This document shows, piece by piece, positions 53,799 to 63,976 of a stretch of 64,000 nt of DNA. Made by a program: the position numbers and the translations under genes. The notes under the pieces were generated by a model, which was given only the letters and a program-made list of their open reading frames with translations, searched no databases and was not told where the DNA came from. The first letter of the stretch is position 1. Each line of letters begins with the position of its first letter. Origin of the DNA: Anderseniella sp. Alg231-50 (GTDB lineage Bacteria; Pseudomonadota; Alphaproteobacteria; Rhizobiales; Aestuariivirgaceae); assembly GCF_900149695.1 (NCBI RefSeq), contig NZ_LT703003.1, positions 992,001-1,056,000 on the forward strand, in the 5' to 3' direction.

Positions 53799-53885
53799 CC
53801 GTCGCCTCCCCTATTTGGTAATCACTCAATCCGACATGTGAGCTGACCGCCAATTTTCCTGATCAAACATATGGGTCGATAACCG

Positions 53886-55169
53886 ATGACCAACCTTGAC
53901 GAACTCGAGCAGATCAAACTTTTTGATCTTAAGCAGAAATCTCCAGCTGAGCTCCTGAGTGCGGCTGAAGAGCTTGAAGTTGAAAATGCCAGCGTGTTGC
54001 GCAAGCAGGAACTGATGTTTGCGATCTTGAAAAGCCTGGCTGCCAAGGATGTGAACATCATCGGTGAAGGTGTTGTGGAGGTAATGCCGGACGGGTTCGG
54101 TTTCCTGCGTTCACCTGATGCCAATTATCTTGCCGGACCCGATGATATTTATGTCAGCCCCAGCCAGATCCGGAAGTTTGCACTCAAGACCGGTGATACC
54201 GTTGAAGGTGATATCCGCAGCCCCAAAGACGGTGAACGGTATTTTGCGCTGTTGAAGGTAAACTCGGTCAACTTCCAGGAACCGGAAAAGGTTCGTCACA
54301 AAATCCACTTCGATAACCTGACGCCGTTATATCCTGATGAGCGCCTGTTCATGGAAGTGAACGATCCGACAAAGAAGGATTACTCAAGCCGTGTCATCGA
54401 CCTGGTGGCGCCATTTGGCAAGGGCCAGCGTGCGTTGATCGTGGCACCTCCCAGGACCGGTAAAACTGTCTTGTTGCAGAATATTGCCCAATCGGTGGCA
54501 ACCAACCATCCCGAGTGTTACCTCATTGTCCTGTTGATTGATGAGCGACCAGAAGAAGTAACCGACATGCGTCGTTCCGTGAAAGGCGAAGTCGTGAGCT
54601 CGACTTTTGATGAACCGGCCAGCCGGCACGTTCAGGTTGCCGAGATGGTGATTGAAAAAGCCAAGCGCCTTGTTGAGCATGGCCGTGATGTGGTGATCCT
54701 GCTGGATTCCATTACCCGGCTTGGACGTGCCTACAATACTGTTGTGCCGTCGTCAGGCAAGGTTCTCACCGGTGGTGTCGACGCCAATGCACTGCAGCGT
54801 CCGAAACGTTTCTTCGGCGCGGCGCGGAATATCGAAGAAGGCGGCTCGCTGACCATCATCGCCACTGCACTGATTGATACCGGCAGCCGCATGGATGAAG
54901 TCATCTTTGAAGAATTCAAGGGAACCGGCAACTCTGAAGTTGTTCTCGATCGCAAGGTTGCCGACAAGCGGGTCTTCCCTGCCATGGACATCCTGCGCTC
55001 CGGCACGCGCAAGGAAGAGCTTCTGGTTGATCCGGGCAATCTCAAGAAGACCTATGTATTGCGCCGGATTCTCAACCCGATGGGAACCGTCGATGCGGTT
55101 GAATTCCTGTTGGACAAACTGCGCCAGACCAAATCCAATGACGATTTCTTCGATTCAATGAATGCCTGA
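53886..55169 (+). CDS. rho: Transcription termination factor Rho
   Basis: Hexameric RNA-DNA helicase ending transcripts. 427 aa. The N-terminal helical domain [20 protein letters not shown], cold-shock RNA-binding domain ([20 protein letters not shown]), Walker [10 protein letters not shown] (187-194), and [12 protein letters not shown] are standard, with no large insertion. Its 3' end overlaps the convergent DUF255 gene by 15 bp. Confidence 0.98.
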   Translation: MTNLDELEQIKLFDLKQKSPAELLSAAEELEVENASVLRKQELMFAILKSLAAKDVNIIGEGVVEVMPDGFGFLRSPDANYLAGPDDIYVSPSQIRKFALKTGDTVEGDIRSPKDGERYFALLKVNSVNFQEPEKVRHKIHFDNLTPLYPDERLFMEVNDPTKKDYSSRVIDLVAPFGKGQRALIVAPPRTGKTVLLQNIAQSVATNHPECYLIVLLIDERPEEVTDMRRSVKGEVVSSTFDEPASRHVQVAEMVIEKAKRLVEHGRDVVILLDSITRLGRAYNTVVPSSGKVLTGGVDANALQRPKRFFGAARNIEEGGSLTIIATALIDTGSRMDEVIFEEFKGTGNSEVVLDRKVADKRVFPAMDILRSGTRKEELLVDPGNLKKTYVLRRILNPMGTVDAVEFLLDKLRQTKSNDDFFDSMNA

Positions 55170-57185
55170 CTTCAGCAGGTCTCCCGGATCCGTTACGGGC
55201 AGGTCACAGGTCTGATTGCGGCACAGGAATACAGCAGCCTTATCAAGACCGGCTTTTCCCGATGCCGGGTGACCGGCGGGTAGATCCGCGTCCCTGCCAA
55301 CCTGCATGAGCAATCGATTCGGAGACGAAATTTTCAGGCAGGCCTGGTGCAGCCCGGCGAAGTTCTTATCTTCCGGATCACCAACCAGCACAAGCTGGGT
55401 CTGTTCGGACAATGCTGTAAATGCGAGCCAGGCCGTTGGGCAGGCAAACGGGTTTCTGGTCATGTGCGGTTTGAGCCAGTTGAAAACGGCTTCCGCGGTC
55501 TGCTGATAAGCCTGGTTGTCCAGGTAGACCGAAAGCTTCCACAGATTGATTGCCATTGTGGCGTTGGCGTTTGGCGTCACATCATCATTTGCATATTTGT
55601 CGCGAATGATAAGATCCGTCGCGTCTTTGGGCGCCATGGAAAATGCACCATCGCTCTGATCGTGATAATGTTCCATGGCCTCGTCCATCAGGTTGCCGGC
55701 CTGTTCCACCCATGCCCAGTCCAGGGTCGTTTCGTAAGCCGCGATGTTGGCTGAAATCAGCAAGGCATAATCATCTGCGGTGGCATGGCTTCTGACCTGG
55801 TTATCCCTGAAGCTGTGATAGAACCGCCCGTTTACCCGCAAATGGGCCTGCATGTTTTCAAGCGTTGTGAGGGCTGCTTGTTCCAGCGCCGGATCTTCAA
55901 GTGTGGCGGACGCATTGAGAAGCGCGATTACTGTCAGGGCATTCCAGTCGGTAAGCGCCTTGTCGTCCCAGCCAGGCGCAATCCGCTTGCGCCGATGGCT
56001 CAGCAGTGTTTCACGTGCCTGCGCCAGCAGCGCTTCGTCGTCATCAGATAGCTGATCGGGATGATCGGTGCGGTTCAAGATGTTGGTATGTTCCCAATTG
56101 CCCTGCTCCGAAACGTCGTAAACCCTGAGAAAAAGCTCTCGTGCCGAATTGGTTAACAAATGGTTAATTTCCGATTCGGCCCAGCAATAATATTTGCCTT
56201 CAACCCCTTCGGAATCGGCATCATAGCTGGATGCGAACAGGCCTTCAGGCGTTTGCATGTCGGACAGCAGCCAGGCCACCGACTGTTCGATTCGCTGGCG
56301 GAACAGTTGATTGGGCGCCGAGTTTTGCATCTTGCACAGCAAGGTTATGTATTGGGCATTGTCGTACAGCATCTTTTCGAAGTGCGGCACCAGCCATTTT
56401 TCATCAACTGCATATCTGGCGATGCCGCCGCCCAGATGGTCATAGATACCGCCCTGGCTGATCTTGTTCATGGTGAGCCAGACAGGTGCGTCATACCCCC
56501 TGCCCGGGTGTGACTGGTGTACTGACCACAGCAACTGGAAAAGGGGCCCCTGCGGAAATTTGGGCGCGCGGCCTATGCCGCCGTTTTGCTGATCAACTGC
56601 CCCGAGCACCTGCCGGATCATCTGCTCAAGAAGTGCGTGGTCAGGATCGGGATTGGTGCTGGCTGGCGGTGGTGCGCTGAGACGATCAAGCAATGCATCG
56701 GTATTGGTGGTGATTTTTTCCGGCTCGGTCTGCCATATGCGGGCAAGCTCGCGCAGGACATGCGAAAACGACGGCCGTCCGTATTTCGACTCTGGCGGAA
56801 AATAGGTACCGCCCCAGAACGGTTTCAGGTCGGGTGTCAGGAACATGGTCAGTGGCCAGCCGCCCTGCTCTCCCATCACGTGAAGCGCGTCCATGTAAAC
56901 GCGATCGATGTCAGGCCGTTCCTCCCTGTCGACCTTGATATTGATGAAGTGCTCATTCATCAGCTCTGCAACAGCCTCATCTTCAAAGCTTTCATGTGCC
57001 ATCACATGACACCAGTGGCAGGCCGCGTATCCGATTGACAGAAGGATTGGCTTGTTTTTAGTACGGGCTTCGTTAAACGCTTCATCACCCCATGCAAACC
57101 AGTCAACGGGATTGGTGTCATGCTGAAGCAGATACGGGCTGGTTTCCTTTGCCAGCCGGTTCTTTGTGGCAGTCGGGTTCGACAT
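55155..57185 (-). CDS. DUF255/YyaL thioredoxin-domain protein
   Basis: 676-residue soluble protein of the YyaL/SPATA20 family. The N-terminal thioredoxin-like domain ([20 protein letters not shown], CxxC in [27 protein letters not shown]) is followed by an alpha/alpha-barrel similar to six-hairpin glycosidases ([32 protein letters not shown]). Function unproven; homologues range from bacteria to mammals. It contains a parS-like half site at 56007-56022. Divergent from mnmE across 35 bp. Confidence 0.93.
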   Translation of the reverse strand: MSNPTATKNRLAKETSPYLLQHDTNPVDWFAWGDEAFNEARTKNKPILLSIGYAACHWCHVMAHESFEDEAVAELMNEHFINIKVDREERPDIDRVYMDALHVMGEQGGWPLTMFLTPDLKPFWGGTYFPPESKYGRPSFSHVLRELARIWQTEPEKITTNTDALLDRLSAPPPASTNPDPDHALLEQMIRQVLGAVDQQNGGIGRAPKFPQGPLFQLLWSVHQSHPGRGYDAPVWLTMNKISQGGIYDHLGGGIARYAVDEKWLVPHFEKMLYDNAQYITLLCKMQNSAPNQLFRQRIEQSVAWLLSDMQTPEGLFASSYDADSEGVEGKYYCWAESEINHLLTNSARELFLRVYDVSEQGNWEHTNILNRTDHPDQLSDDDEALLAQARETLLSHRRKRIAPGWDDKALTDWNALTVIALLNASATLEDPALEQAALTTLENMQAHLRVNGRFYHSFRDNQVRSHATADDYALLISANIAAYETTLDWAWVEQAGNLMDEAMEHYHDQSDGAFSMAPKDATDLIIRDKYANDDVTPNANATMAINLWKLSVYLDNQAYQQTAEAVFNWLKPHMTRNPFACPTAWLAFTALSEQTQLVLVGDPEDKNFAGLHQACLKISSPNRLLMQVGRDADLPAGHPASGKAGLDKAAVFLCRNQTCDLPVTDPGDLLKSGIH
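56007..56022. other. Weak parS-like site in the DUF255 gene
   Basis: TGTTTCACGTGCCTGC keeps the left half and the CACGTG core of parS (TGTTTCACGTGAAACA), but the right half is lost. It may be a weak ParB site or a coincidence. Confidence 0.25.
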
Positions 57186-57220
57186 GGGTTGAAGCTACCT
57201 TGTTACTGGATTGAAGTCAT

Positions 57221-58540
57221 ATGCCGGATTCTGTTGATACGATTTACGCATTGTCGTCGGGCTCGGGCAAGGCAGGTGTGGCAATTGTGCGCGTGTCCGG
57301 CCCGCAAGCCGGAACAGCATTGCGCATTTCATGCGGGCGGGTGCCGGCGGCGCGCGTTGCCGAACGGGTACCGGTGTGTGTGTCGCAAGGGTCCGTCAAG
57401 CTGGATGAGGCGATAGCCCTGTGGTTTCCCGGACCCGGCAGCTTTACCGGAGAAGATGTTGCGGAGTTTCACCTGCATGGCAGCCTGGGTATTGTCCGGC
57501 TTTTCCTTGCCGAGCTGGGATCGCTGCCTGGATGCAGGCCCGCTGAGCCTGGCGAGTTCACCAGGCGCGCCCTGTCAAATGACAAGATCGACCTGGTAGG
57601 TGTCGAGGGGTTGAATGACATGCTGGCGGCCGAAACCGCTACGCAGGTAAAGCAGGCGTTGTTTCACGTGGACGGCCGTGCGTCCGACATATTCTACCGG
57701 TGGCGGGACGAGCTGATCGAAGCCAGTGCGCTGGCGGAGGCGTGTATCGATTTCACCGACGAGGAAGGCGTGGCCGATGCGGCGCTGCCTAAGGTGCGCG
57801 ACGGCGTGGTGCGGCTGATTGCGACCATGGCGGAGAACCTCAAGGACAGTGAACGCGGGCATCTTAACCGGGCAGGGGTACGGGTTGTATTGGCCGGGTC
57901 ACCGAATGTCGGAAAGTCCAGCCTGCTGAATGCCATTGCAGCGCGCGACGTGGCCATAGTCAGCAGTGAAGCGGGTACGACACGCGATGTCGTGGAGGTA
58001 TCGCTCGACCTTGGCGGCACGGCGATGATCATCAGTGATACTGCCGGTCTTCGCGACAGAGTCGATTCACATGTGGAACAATTGGGCATTGATCGCACCC
58101 ATGAGCGCCTGTCACACGCCGATATCGTGGTCAGTGTCGCATCTTCCGAGGCAAATTGGCAGAAAACCGGTGTCGATTCACCAACGTTACGAATTTGGAA
58201 CAAGGCTGACATCAGCAAATCCGGGCCTGCAGAAGCTGCCGACCTGCAGGTATCGGCGCTGACCGGCGAAGGCATGGGGAAGCTGATGGACCGGCTGGCC
58301 GTGATGGCGGGGGAGCTTGCCGGCAATGGCGAACCGGCGCTGCTGGTGCGTGAGCGCCAGGTGCAGGCGGTTAAGTCGGCGCTTGGCCACCTGGAAACTG
58401 CGCTGGAGCCGGAGTTGCCTATTGAGTTGCTGGCTGAAGAACTCAGGAGAGCGGCCCGCAATATCGGCAAGCTGATCGGCGATGTCGGAACCGAAGACCT
58501 GCTGGACAGCATCTTCTCGAAGTTCTGCATCGGGAAATAG
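57221..58540 (+). CDS. mnmE: tRNA modification GTPase MnmE
   Basis: Works with MnmG to make 5-carboxymethylaminomethyl (or 5-aminomethyl) uridine 34. 439 aa. Formyl-THF-binding N-domain (DTIYALSSGSGKAGVAIVRV, FTGEDVAEFHLHGS), G domain with P-loop GSPNVGKS (226-233) and DTAGLRD, and the C-terminal FCIGK with the essential Cys. It is directly upstream of mnmG, with two parS sites between. Confidence 0.97.
   Translation: MPDSVDTIYALSSGSGKAGVAIVRVSGPQAGTALRISCGRVPAARVAERVPVCVSQGSVKLDEAIALWFPGPGSFTGEDVAEFHLHGSLGIVRLFLAELGSLPGCRPAEPGEFTRRALSNDKIDLVGVEGLNDMLAAETATQVKQALFHVDGRASDIFYRWRDELIEASALAEACIDFTDEEGVADAALPKVRDGVVRLIATMAENLKDSERGHLNRAGVRVVLAGSPNVGKSSLLNAIAARDVAIVSSEAGTTRDVVEVSLDLGGTAMIISDTAGLRDRVDSHVEQLGIDRTHERLSHADIVVSVASSEANWQKTGVDSPTLRIWNKADISKSGPAEAADLQVSALTGEGMGKLMDRLAVMAGELAGNGEPALLVRERQVQAVKSALGHLETALEPELPIELLAEELRRAARNIGKLIGDVGTEDLLDSIFSKFCIGK
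57660..57675. other. Weak parS-like site in mnmE
   Basis: TGTTTCACGTGGACGG matches the left half and core of parS only. Less convincing than the sites before mnmG. Confidence 0.3.
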
Positions 58541-58559
58541 ACCTGTTTCGCTTCAGGAT

Positions 58560-58575
58560 TGTTTCACGTGAATCA
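58560..58575. other. parS centromere site 1
   Basis: TGTTTCACGTGAATCA differs from the consensus TGTTTCACGTGAAACA at two positions. It is in the mnmE-mnmG gap, about 3.5 kb from parB and 6.5 kb from the candidate origin. ParB binds such 16-bp sites and loads as a clamp. Confidence 0.85.
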
Positions 58576-58583
58576 GCGGTATT

Positions 58584-58599
58584 TGTTTCACGTGAAACG
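58584..58599. other. parS centromere site 2
   Basis: TGTTTCACGTGAAACG matches the parS consensus at 15 of 16 positions, 24 bp from site 1 and 48 bp before the mnmG start. It overlaps the likely mnmG promoter, so ParB binding may affect mnmG transcription. Confidence 0.93.
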
Positions 58600-58646
58600 A
58601 AGTCTTTTTTGATGTTTTTCCACAGTTCGTGTATGGAGCGGGCACG

Positions 58647-60527
58647 ATGAACCAGATCCTGAAAACAGATTACGATGTTGTGGTGGTCGGTGGCGGCCAT
58701 GCGGGTTGCGAGGCGGCAAGTGCCGCAGCGCGCCGTGGCGCACGCACAGCCCTGGTGACACACCGCAAATCGACCATCGGAGAAATGTCCTGCAATCCGG
58801 CGATGGGCGGTTTGGGGAAGGGGCATCTCATCCGCGAGATCGATGCGCTTGACGGCCTGATCGGCATTACAAGCGACAAGGCGGCAATCCAGTACCGGCT
58901 GCTCAACCGCTCGAAAGGGCCTGCAGTTCGAGGTCCGCGGGCACAGATTGACAGGAAGCTTTACCGTGACGCCATGCAGGCGGAAATTTTCAACCATGAC
59001 AACCTGACCGTGATCGAAGCTGCCGTGGGAAGCTTCGCGATGAGCGACGGCAGGATTTGCGGTGTTGTCGGTGAGGACGGCCGCGAGATATCCTGCGTCG
59101 CAGTTGTGCTCACCACAGGCACATTTCTTGGTGGGCTGATACATATCGGAGACCGGAAAATTCCCGCAGGCCGTGTCGGGGAGGAACCAAGCAATGGACT
59201 GTCCCGGGTTCTGCGCGATACCGGATTGCAGATCGGCCGCCTTAAAACCGGGACACCGCCACGACTTGATGCATCCACGATCGACTATTCCGGGCTTGAA
59301 GAGCAGGCCGGCGACGACCATCCGTTCTATTTCTCGACCCTGACCACCTGCACCCATGCGCCCCAGATCAGCTGCCACATCACTCACACCAACACGGACA
59401 CCCACAAGATCATCTCCGGCAACCTGGAGAAATCAGCAATGTATGCCGGCTTCATCGAGGGAACCGGCCCCCGCTATTGCCCTTCCATCGAAGACAAGGT
59501 GGTGAAGTTTGCCGATCGCAACTCTCACCAGATATTCCTGGAGCCTGAAGGGGTAGACGACATCACCGTCTATCCCAACGGGATTTCGACCTCGCTTCCG
59601 GAAGACGTGCAGGAGGCGTATGTGCACTCGATTGCCGGCCTGGAGAACGTAACAATCCTGCAGCCGGGCTATGCCATCGAATACGACTATGTCGACCCAC
59701 GTGAACTGGATATCTCGCTTGAACTCAGGAAGCTGCCGGGCCTGTTCCTGGCCGGCCAGATCAATGGCACGACCGGATACGAGGAGGCTGCAGCGCAGGG
59801 CCTTGTTGCCGGTGCGAATGCCGCGGCGCGGGCGTGCCGGCTGGATGAGCTGAAGATCGACAGGTCGCAAGGCTATATCGGCGTCATGATCGATGACCTT
59901 GTCACCAGGGGGGTGAGTGAACCTTACCGGATGTTCACCTCGCGCGCCGAATACCGGCTGCTGCTGCGCGCCGACAATGCAGACCAGCGTCTGACGCCGC
60001 TGGGTATCGACAACGGGTTGTGCTCAACCGAAAGGAAGCGGCAGTTCGAAACCAAGATGAACGACCTGAGCGGCCTGCGTGACAAGCTGCAGGGGTTCAC
60101 GCTCAGCCCGCACGCCGCTGAGACCGCCGGCCTGCCAGCCAACAAGGACGGCAGGATCAGGTCTGCGTATGAGTACCTTTCATATCCGGATATTGATTTC
60201 GCCCGCTTGTGTGACGTGTGGCCTGAGCTGCTGCACACCGGAGCTGACTTGCAGGAGCTGATTGAGGCCGAAGCGATTTATGCAACCTATGTCGATCGGC
60301 AAAAAGCTGAAATAGACGCGTTCAACCAGGACGCGAAGATCATCATTCCCGACGACATCGACTATGGACTGATTGCCGGGCTGTCCAATGAGGTACGCCA
60401 GAAACTGATGGAGCGGCGGCCGCAGACAATCGGCCATGCGGCCCGCATAGACGGGGTAACTCCTGGTGCACTGGTGCTGGTCATCGCGCATATGCGGAAA
60501 CATTCAGGCGCCAGGCTGGCGGGTTGA
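58647..60527 (+). CDS. mnmG: tRNA uridine-5-carboxymethylaminomethyl synthesis enzyme MnmG (GidA)
   Basis: FAD-dependent partner of MnmE. 626 aa. FAD-binding [12 protein letters not shown] near residue 15, [21 protein letters not shown] in parts, and [22 protein letters not shown] are diagnostic, as is the C-terminal helical region to HSGARLAG. The ATG at 58647 ([17 protein letters not shown]) has GGAG upstream; the GTG at 58629 is less likely. rsmG follows after 6 bp. Confidence 0.97.
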   Translation: MNQILKTDYDVVVVGGGHAGCEAASAAARRGARTALVTHRKSTIGEMSCNPAMGGLGKGHLIREIDALDGLIGITSDKAAIQYRLLNRSKGPAVRGPRAQIDRKLYRDAMQAEIFNHDNLTVIEAAVGSFAMSDGRICGVVGEDGREISCVAVVLTTGTFLGGLIHIGDRKIPAGRVGEEPSNGLSRVLRDTGLQIGRLKTGTPPRLDASTIDYSGLEEQAGDDHPFYFSTLTTCTHAPQISCHITHTNTDTHKIISGNLEKSAMYAGFIEGTGPRYCPSIEDKVVKFADRNSHQIFLEPEGVDDITVYPNGISTSLPEDVQEAYVHSIAGLENVTILQPGYAIEYDYVDPRELDISLELRKLPGLFLAGQINGTTGYEEAAAQGLVAGANAAARACRLDELKIDRSQGYIGVMIDDLVTRGVSEPYRMFTSRAEYRLLLRADNADQRLTPLGIDNGLCSTERKRQFETKMNDLSGLRDKLQGFTLSPHAAETAGLPANKDGRIRSAYEYLSYPDIDFARLCDVWPELLHTGADLQELIEAEAIYATYVDRQKAEIDAFNQDAKIIIPDDIDYGLIAGLSNEVRQKLMERRPQTIGHAARIDGVTPGALVLVIAHMRKHSGARLAG

Positions 60528-60533
60528 GGACTG

Positions 60534-61220
60534 ATGTCGCAGGCATGGTTAATTCCCGAGACTGTTACGCCCGAGGACTTGCCTGAAACATTCAATGTTT
60601 CACGTGAATCACTGGAAAAACTTCGTTTGTATGTCACGGAACTGCTGCACTGGCAGGCCAGGATCAACCTGATAGCGCCATCGACGATCAGCCAGGTCTG
60701 GCACCGTCATATTTGTGACGGCTTGCAGTTGTGTGATCATCTCCGTGGAGACGAACGCCTGATCCTCGACATCGGTTCCGGCGCCGGGATACCGGGTGTC
60801 CCGCTGGCAATATGGCTTGCAGAGAAGAATACCGCCGCCGAGGTCGTGATGATCGAGGCCAATGCCAAGAAGGCGGCGTTCCTGAAACAGGTGAGCAGGG
60901 TGTGCAGTTTAAACACCCGAATCATCAATGCCCGGGTAGAATTGCTCGGCAAATCGGATTTGCAGCAGGTTGCGGATGTGTGTGTGGCCAGGGCTTTGGC
61001 GCCATTGCCCGAATTACTGGAACTGACAGCGCAATTACCGGTTCATCCACAACGAATGTTGTTCCTAAAGGGACAAGATGTAGATGCTGAATTGACCGAG
61101 GCTACTAAATGTTGGAATATTTCGTTCTGCAAACACTCAAGTCGCACCCAGCAAAATGGCTGCATTCTTGAAATTCATGAGGCCGAACGTGTCAGCAAAA
61201 ATACTGAAACACCCGACTAG
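60534..61220 (+). CDS. rsmG: 16S rRNA (guanine527-N7)-methyltransferase RsmG
   Basis: SAM-dependent methyltransferase (GidB), 228 aa. SAM motif LDIGSGAGIPGVPLAIW near residue 80, EVVMIEANAKKAAFLKQV, and ARALAPLPELLELT are the family parts. The gene carries a third parS site near its 5' end. Its 3' end overlaps the parA start region. Confidence 0.95.
   Translation: MSQAWLIPETVTPEDLPETFNVSRESLEKLRLYVTELLHWQARINLIAPSTISQVWHRHICDGLQLCDHLRGDERLILDIGSGAGIPGVPLAIWLAEKNTAAEVVMIEANAKKAAFLKQVSRVCSLNTRIINARVELLGKSDLQQVADVCVARALAPLPELLELTAQLPVHPQRMLFLKGQDVDAELTEATKCWNISFCKHSSRTQQNGCILEIHEAERVSKNTETPD
60596..60611. other. parS centromere site 3 (inside rsmG)
   Basis: TGTTTCACGTGAATCA is identical to site 1 and encodes part of NVSRESLEK in RsmG. 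A third copy within 2 kb in a coding region suggests selection for ParB binding over and above the protein sequence. Confidence 0.85.
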
Positions 61221-62019
61221 TCCAACTCCGCGTATCCTGGCGGTTGCCAATCAGAAAGGCGGGGTCGGCAAGACCACGACCGCCATCAACCTGGGCACGG
61301 CCCTGGCGGCTGTCGGCGAGAAGGTTCTGGTTATCGATCTGGACCCGCAGGGCAATGCCAGCACCGGCCTCGGCATCGAGCGCTCGCAGGAGCAGGTGTC
61401 GACCTATGAGGTGCTGGTTGGCGAGGCCGATCTGCACGAGGCGGTACAGGGTTCGGAAATACCCGGCCTGGATTGCGTGCCGTCTTCGATGGATCTCCTG
61501 GGAGCCGAACTTGAACTGGCAGAGTACAACCGCAAGACATACCGGCTGAAGGACGCCATCGAGAAGCTGATCGTGTTCAGCGAGGCCAGTCCCTATACCT
61601 ATATCCTGGTGGACTGTCCGCCGTCATTGAACCTGCTGACCATAAATTCGCTATCGGCCGCAGACGCCATACTTGTCCCGTTGCAATGTGAATTCTTTGC
61701 ACTGGAAGGACTGAGCCAGCTGCTCAACACCGTCGAGCGGGTCAAGGCGAACCTCAATCCGTCCCTGGAAATTCAGGGCATTGTGCTGACCATGTTCGAT
61801 CGCAGAAATTCGCTGTCGGAGCAGGTTGCACAGGATGTCCGCGGAGTGCTGGGCGCCAAGGTTTATGAAACGGTCATACCGCGCAATGTCCGGGTGTCGG
61901 AAGCACCTTCGTATGGCAAGCCGGTCCTCTTGTACGACAATACATGTGCCGGGTCGCAGGCGTACATTCGACTGGCATCCGAGATAATCCGCCGGGAGCG
62001 TTCCCTTCGCGCGGCATAG
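61189..62019 (+). CDS. parA: Chromosome partitioning ATPase ParA
   Basis: Deviant Walker ATPase that forms nucleoid-bound gradients moving ParB-parS. 276 aa. Walker A KGGVGKTTTAINLG near residue 25, VLVIDLDPQGNASTGLG, and ILVDCPPSLNLLTINSL. I prefer the GTG at 61189, with GAGG 6 nt upstream; ATGs at 61156 and 61177 are also open. It overlaps the end of rsmG. Confidence 0.96.
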   Translation: MSAKILKHPTSPTPRILAVANQKGGVGKTTTAINLGTALAAVGEKVLVIDLDPQGNASTGLGIERSQEQVSTYEVLVGEADLHEAVQGSEIPGLDCVPSSMDLLGAELELAEYNRKTYRLKDAIEKLIVFSEASPYTYILVDCPPSLNLLTINSLSAADAILVPLQCEFFALEGLSQLLNTVERVKANLNPSLEIQGIVLTMFDRRNSLSEQVAQDVRGVLGAKVYETVIPRNVRVSEAPSYGKPVLLYDNTCAGSQAYIRLASEIIRRERSLRAA

Positions 62020-62048
62020 AGCATAACAATGAAATCTGAGAAAAAATC

Positions 62049-62930
62049 ATGACGGCACTACCAAAGAAAAGATTGGGCCGCGGACTGGCCGCGTTGATCG
62101 GCGACGGTGCGCCGGCAGAAGCTGCGACCGAGCAGGTGCCGGGCCGCGCCAACGGGTTGCGGGAACTGCCTATCGAGCTGGTTCAAAGCAATACCCTGAA
62201 CCCGCGCAAGGTGTTCAACGAGGAAGACCTGGAAGACCTGGTCAGATCGGTTGCCGAGAAGGGTATTCTGCAACCCGTCGTGGTCAGGCCCGTCGGCGAA
62301 GAGGAGAACTACCAGATCGTGGCTGGCGAGCGTCGCTGGCGCGCGGCTCAAAAGGCCGGCCTGCATCACATTCCGGCGCTGGTTCGCGAACTGACCGACA
62401 AGGAAGTGCTGGAAATCGCGCTGATCGAAAACGTCCAGCGTGCCGACCTCAATCCGGTCGAAGAGGCGCACGGCTACCAGCAGCTGATCGACCAGTTCGA
62501 CTACACACAGCAGCAACTGGCTGAATCGATCGGCAAGAGCCGCAGTCATATCGCCAACACGCTGCGCCTGATGGCGCTGCCGGCCTCGGTGCTTGAAGCG
62601 TTGCAGACCGGCAAGCTGACCGCCGGCCATGCACGGGCCCTGATTGCAACGCAAGACCCGCAGTCTCTCGCCCAGAAGATAATTGCCCTGGGATTGTCAG
62701 TTCGCCAGGCCGAGGCGCTGGCGCGCGATACCGGCACCGGAACCGCGAGCAAGCCTGCCAAAGAGGCAACAGATACCAACATTGCTGCAGTTGAAAAATT
62801 GCTGGCGGAAGCACTGGGATTGAAAGTTTCTATCGCGGCAAAAAGTGCCGAAAAAGGCAAATTAACCATACATTACAATGACTTAGATCAACTTGACACG
62901 GTTTGTTCCAAGCTTGGCATCAAATCGTGA
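62049..62930 (+). CDS. parB: Chromosome partitioning protein ParB
   Basis: CTP-dependent clamp that binds parS. 293 aa. N-terminal GLGRGLAALIG (ParA-stimulating region), CTP-binding GERRWRAAQKAGL, ENVQRADLNPVEEAHGY, HTH LAESIGKSRSHIANTLRL, and a C-terminal dimerisation domain (GKLTIHYNDLDQLDTVCSKL). It is 29 bp after parA and its targets lie 1.4-3.5 kb upstream. Confidence 0.97.
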   Translation: MTALPKKRLGRGLAALIGDGAPAEAATEQVPGRANGLRELPIELVQSNTLNPRKVFNEEDLEDLVRSVAEKGILQPVVVRPVGEEENYQIVAGERRWRAAQKAGLHHIPALVRELTDKEVLEIALIENVQRADLNPVEEAHGYQQLIDQFDYTQQQLAESIGKSRSHIANTLRLMALPASVLEALQTGKLTAGHARALIATQDPQSLAQKIIALGLSVRQAEALARDTGTGTASKPAKEATDTNIAAVEKLLAEALGLKVSIAAKSAEKGKLTIHYNDLDQLDTVCSKLGIKS

Positions 62931-62950
62931 TTTTCAGCGCTGCGGGCAAG

Positions 62951-63976
62951 TCAGCCGGCGCGGCGAAACGAGCTTGCCGCTGATATAACGAAGCGCTCGG
63001 CGATTGGCCAGTTGATGAGCGGTTTTCTGCGAACCTCTGAATTGGCAATGCGCAGGCGTTCTGCTGCAATCAGCAATTGCGGCAGTCCGCACAATCTGAG
63101 TTGCCCAGCGATGGCATTGTGGCGCTTGAAGAAAATCGGTGGCCGCCATTCCTTGACGATTGCATCGGGCCGACGTCCGCTTTCCATCGCAGCTGCCATT
63201 TCCACCAGCAGGGCGCAGTGATTAGTCAGGGCTATCAGTGCCGAGGCGGGCTGCTGGCCCTGTTGCTGCAGGGTTGTGATTGCCTGAACGGCGGCGTCCG
63301 GCCTGCCGGCAAAAACAGCATCAATCAGACCTTCCATGGATGCAGCTTCGTTGCCGGCAACAATTTCGCTCACATCCGAAACAGACAACGAACTGTCATC
63401 GCCTGCATAGCTGGCCAGTTTCACAAGTTCCGACTGCAGCAGCGCGGCATTGCCTCCCACAGCGTCGACCACGAGTTCAATGGCTTCACGATCAATGGTG
63501 ACGCCGAGCCCCGACATGAAGGAGGCGGCAAACTCCAGCAACTCACCGACGCTCTGGTCAAAGCAGATTGTAATTGCCAGGTCAGGCGAGGCTTCAAACT
63601 CCTTGCGCAGCGGGGAGGATTTTTTCAGATCGCCGGCGGTGACAAGCAGCAGGCAACCCGACCACCCGACACTGATTGCGCCAATGCATGCCTTGTGAAT
63701 TGTGCTGGATGCCGCATCAACCAATACCAGCTTGTCCGCGCCGAACATGGAGATTGACTGCAATTCCTCCAGTAACCGTCCGGTATCGGCTGCAAGGTCG
63801 GTATCCGACAATCGCACGACCTCGCCATCGGGATGGCCTGAGCTGAAATTCTTTACCGCCTGATTTTTCAAACGGTTCAGCAATTCCCAGTTGGGACCGC
63901 AAAGAAGCGCGCCTTTGTAATTACTCGATGGGGAGCCGAAAGCCGCATCAAAGCCCTGAGGCTTGATCACCGCCAT
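62951..63976 (-). CDS. holA: DNA polymerase III delta subunit HolA
   Basis: Clamp-loader delta subunit that opens the beta clamp. 341 aa. N-terminal KPQGFDAAFGSPSSNYKGAL, ELQSISMFGADKLVLVDAAS (clamp-interacting region), NAALLQSELVKLASYAGDDSS and the C-terminal collar domain (QLRLCGLPQLLIAAERLRI) match the family. Convergent with parB. Probably coupled to the gene upstream, whose stop codon lies directly before its ATG. Confidence 0.94.
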   Translation of the reverse strand: MAVIKPQGFDAAFGSPSSNYKGALLCGPNWELLNRLKNQAVKNFSSGHPDGEVVRLSDTDLAADTGRLLEELQSISMFGADKLVLVDAASSTIHKACIGAISVGWSGCLLLVTAGDLKKSSPLRKEFEASPDLAITICFDQSVGELLEFAASFMSGLGVTIDREAIELVVDAVGGNAALLQSELVKLASYAGDDSSLSVSDVSEIVAGNEAASMEGLIDAVFAGRPDAAVQAITTLQQQGQQPASALIALTNHCALLVEMAAAMESGRRPDAIVKEWRPPIFFKRHNAIAGQLRLCGLPQLLIAAERLRIANSEVRRKPLINWPIAERFVISAASSFRRAG

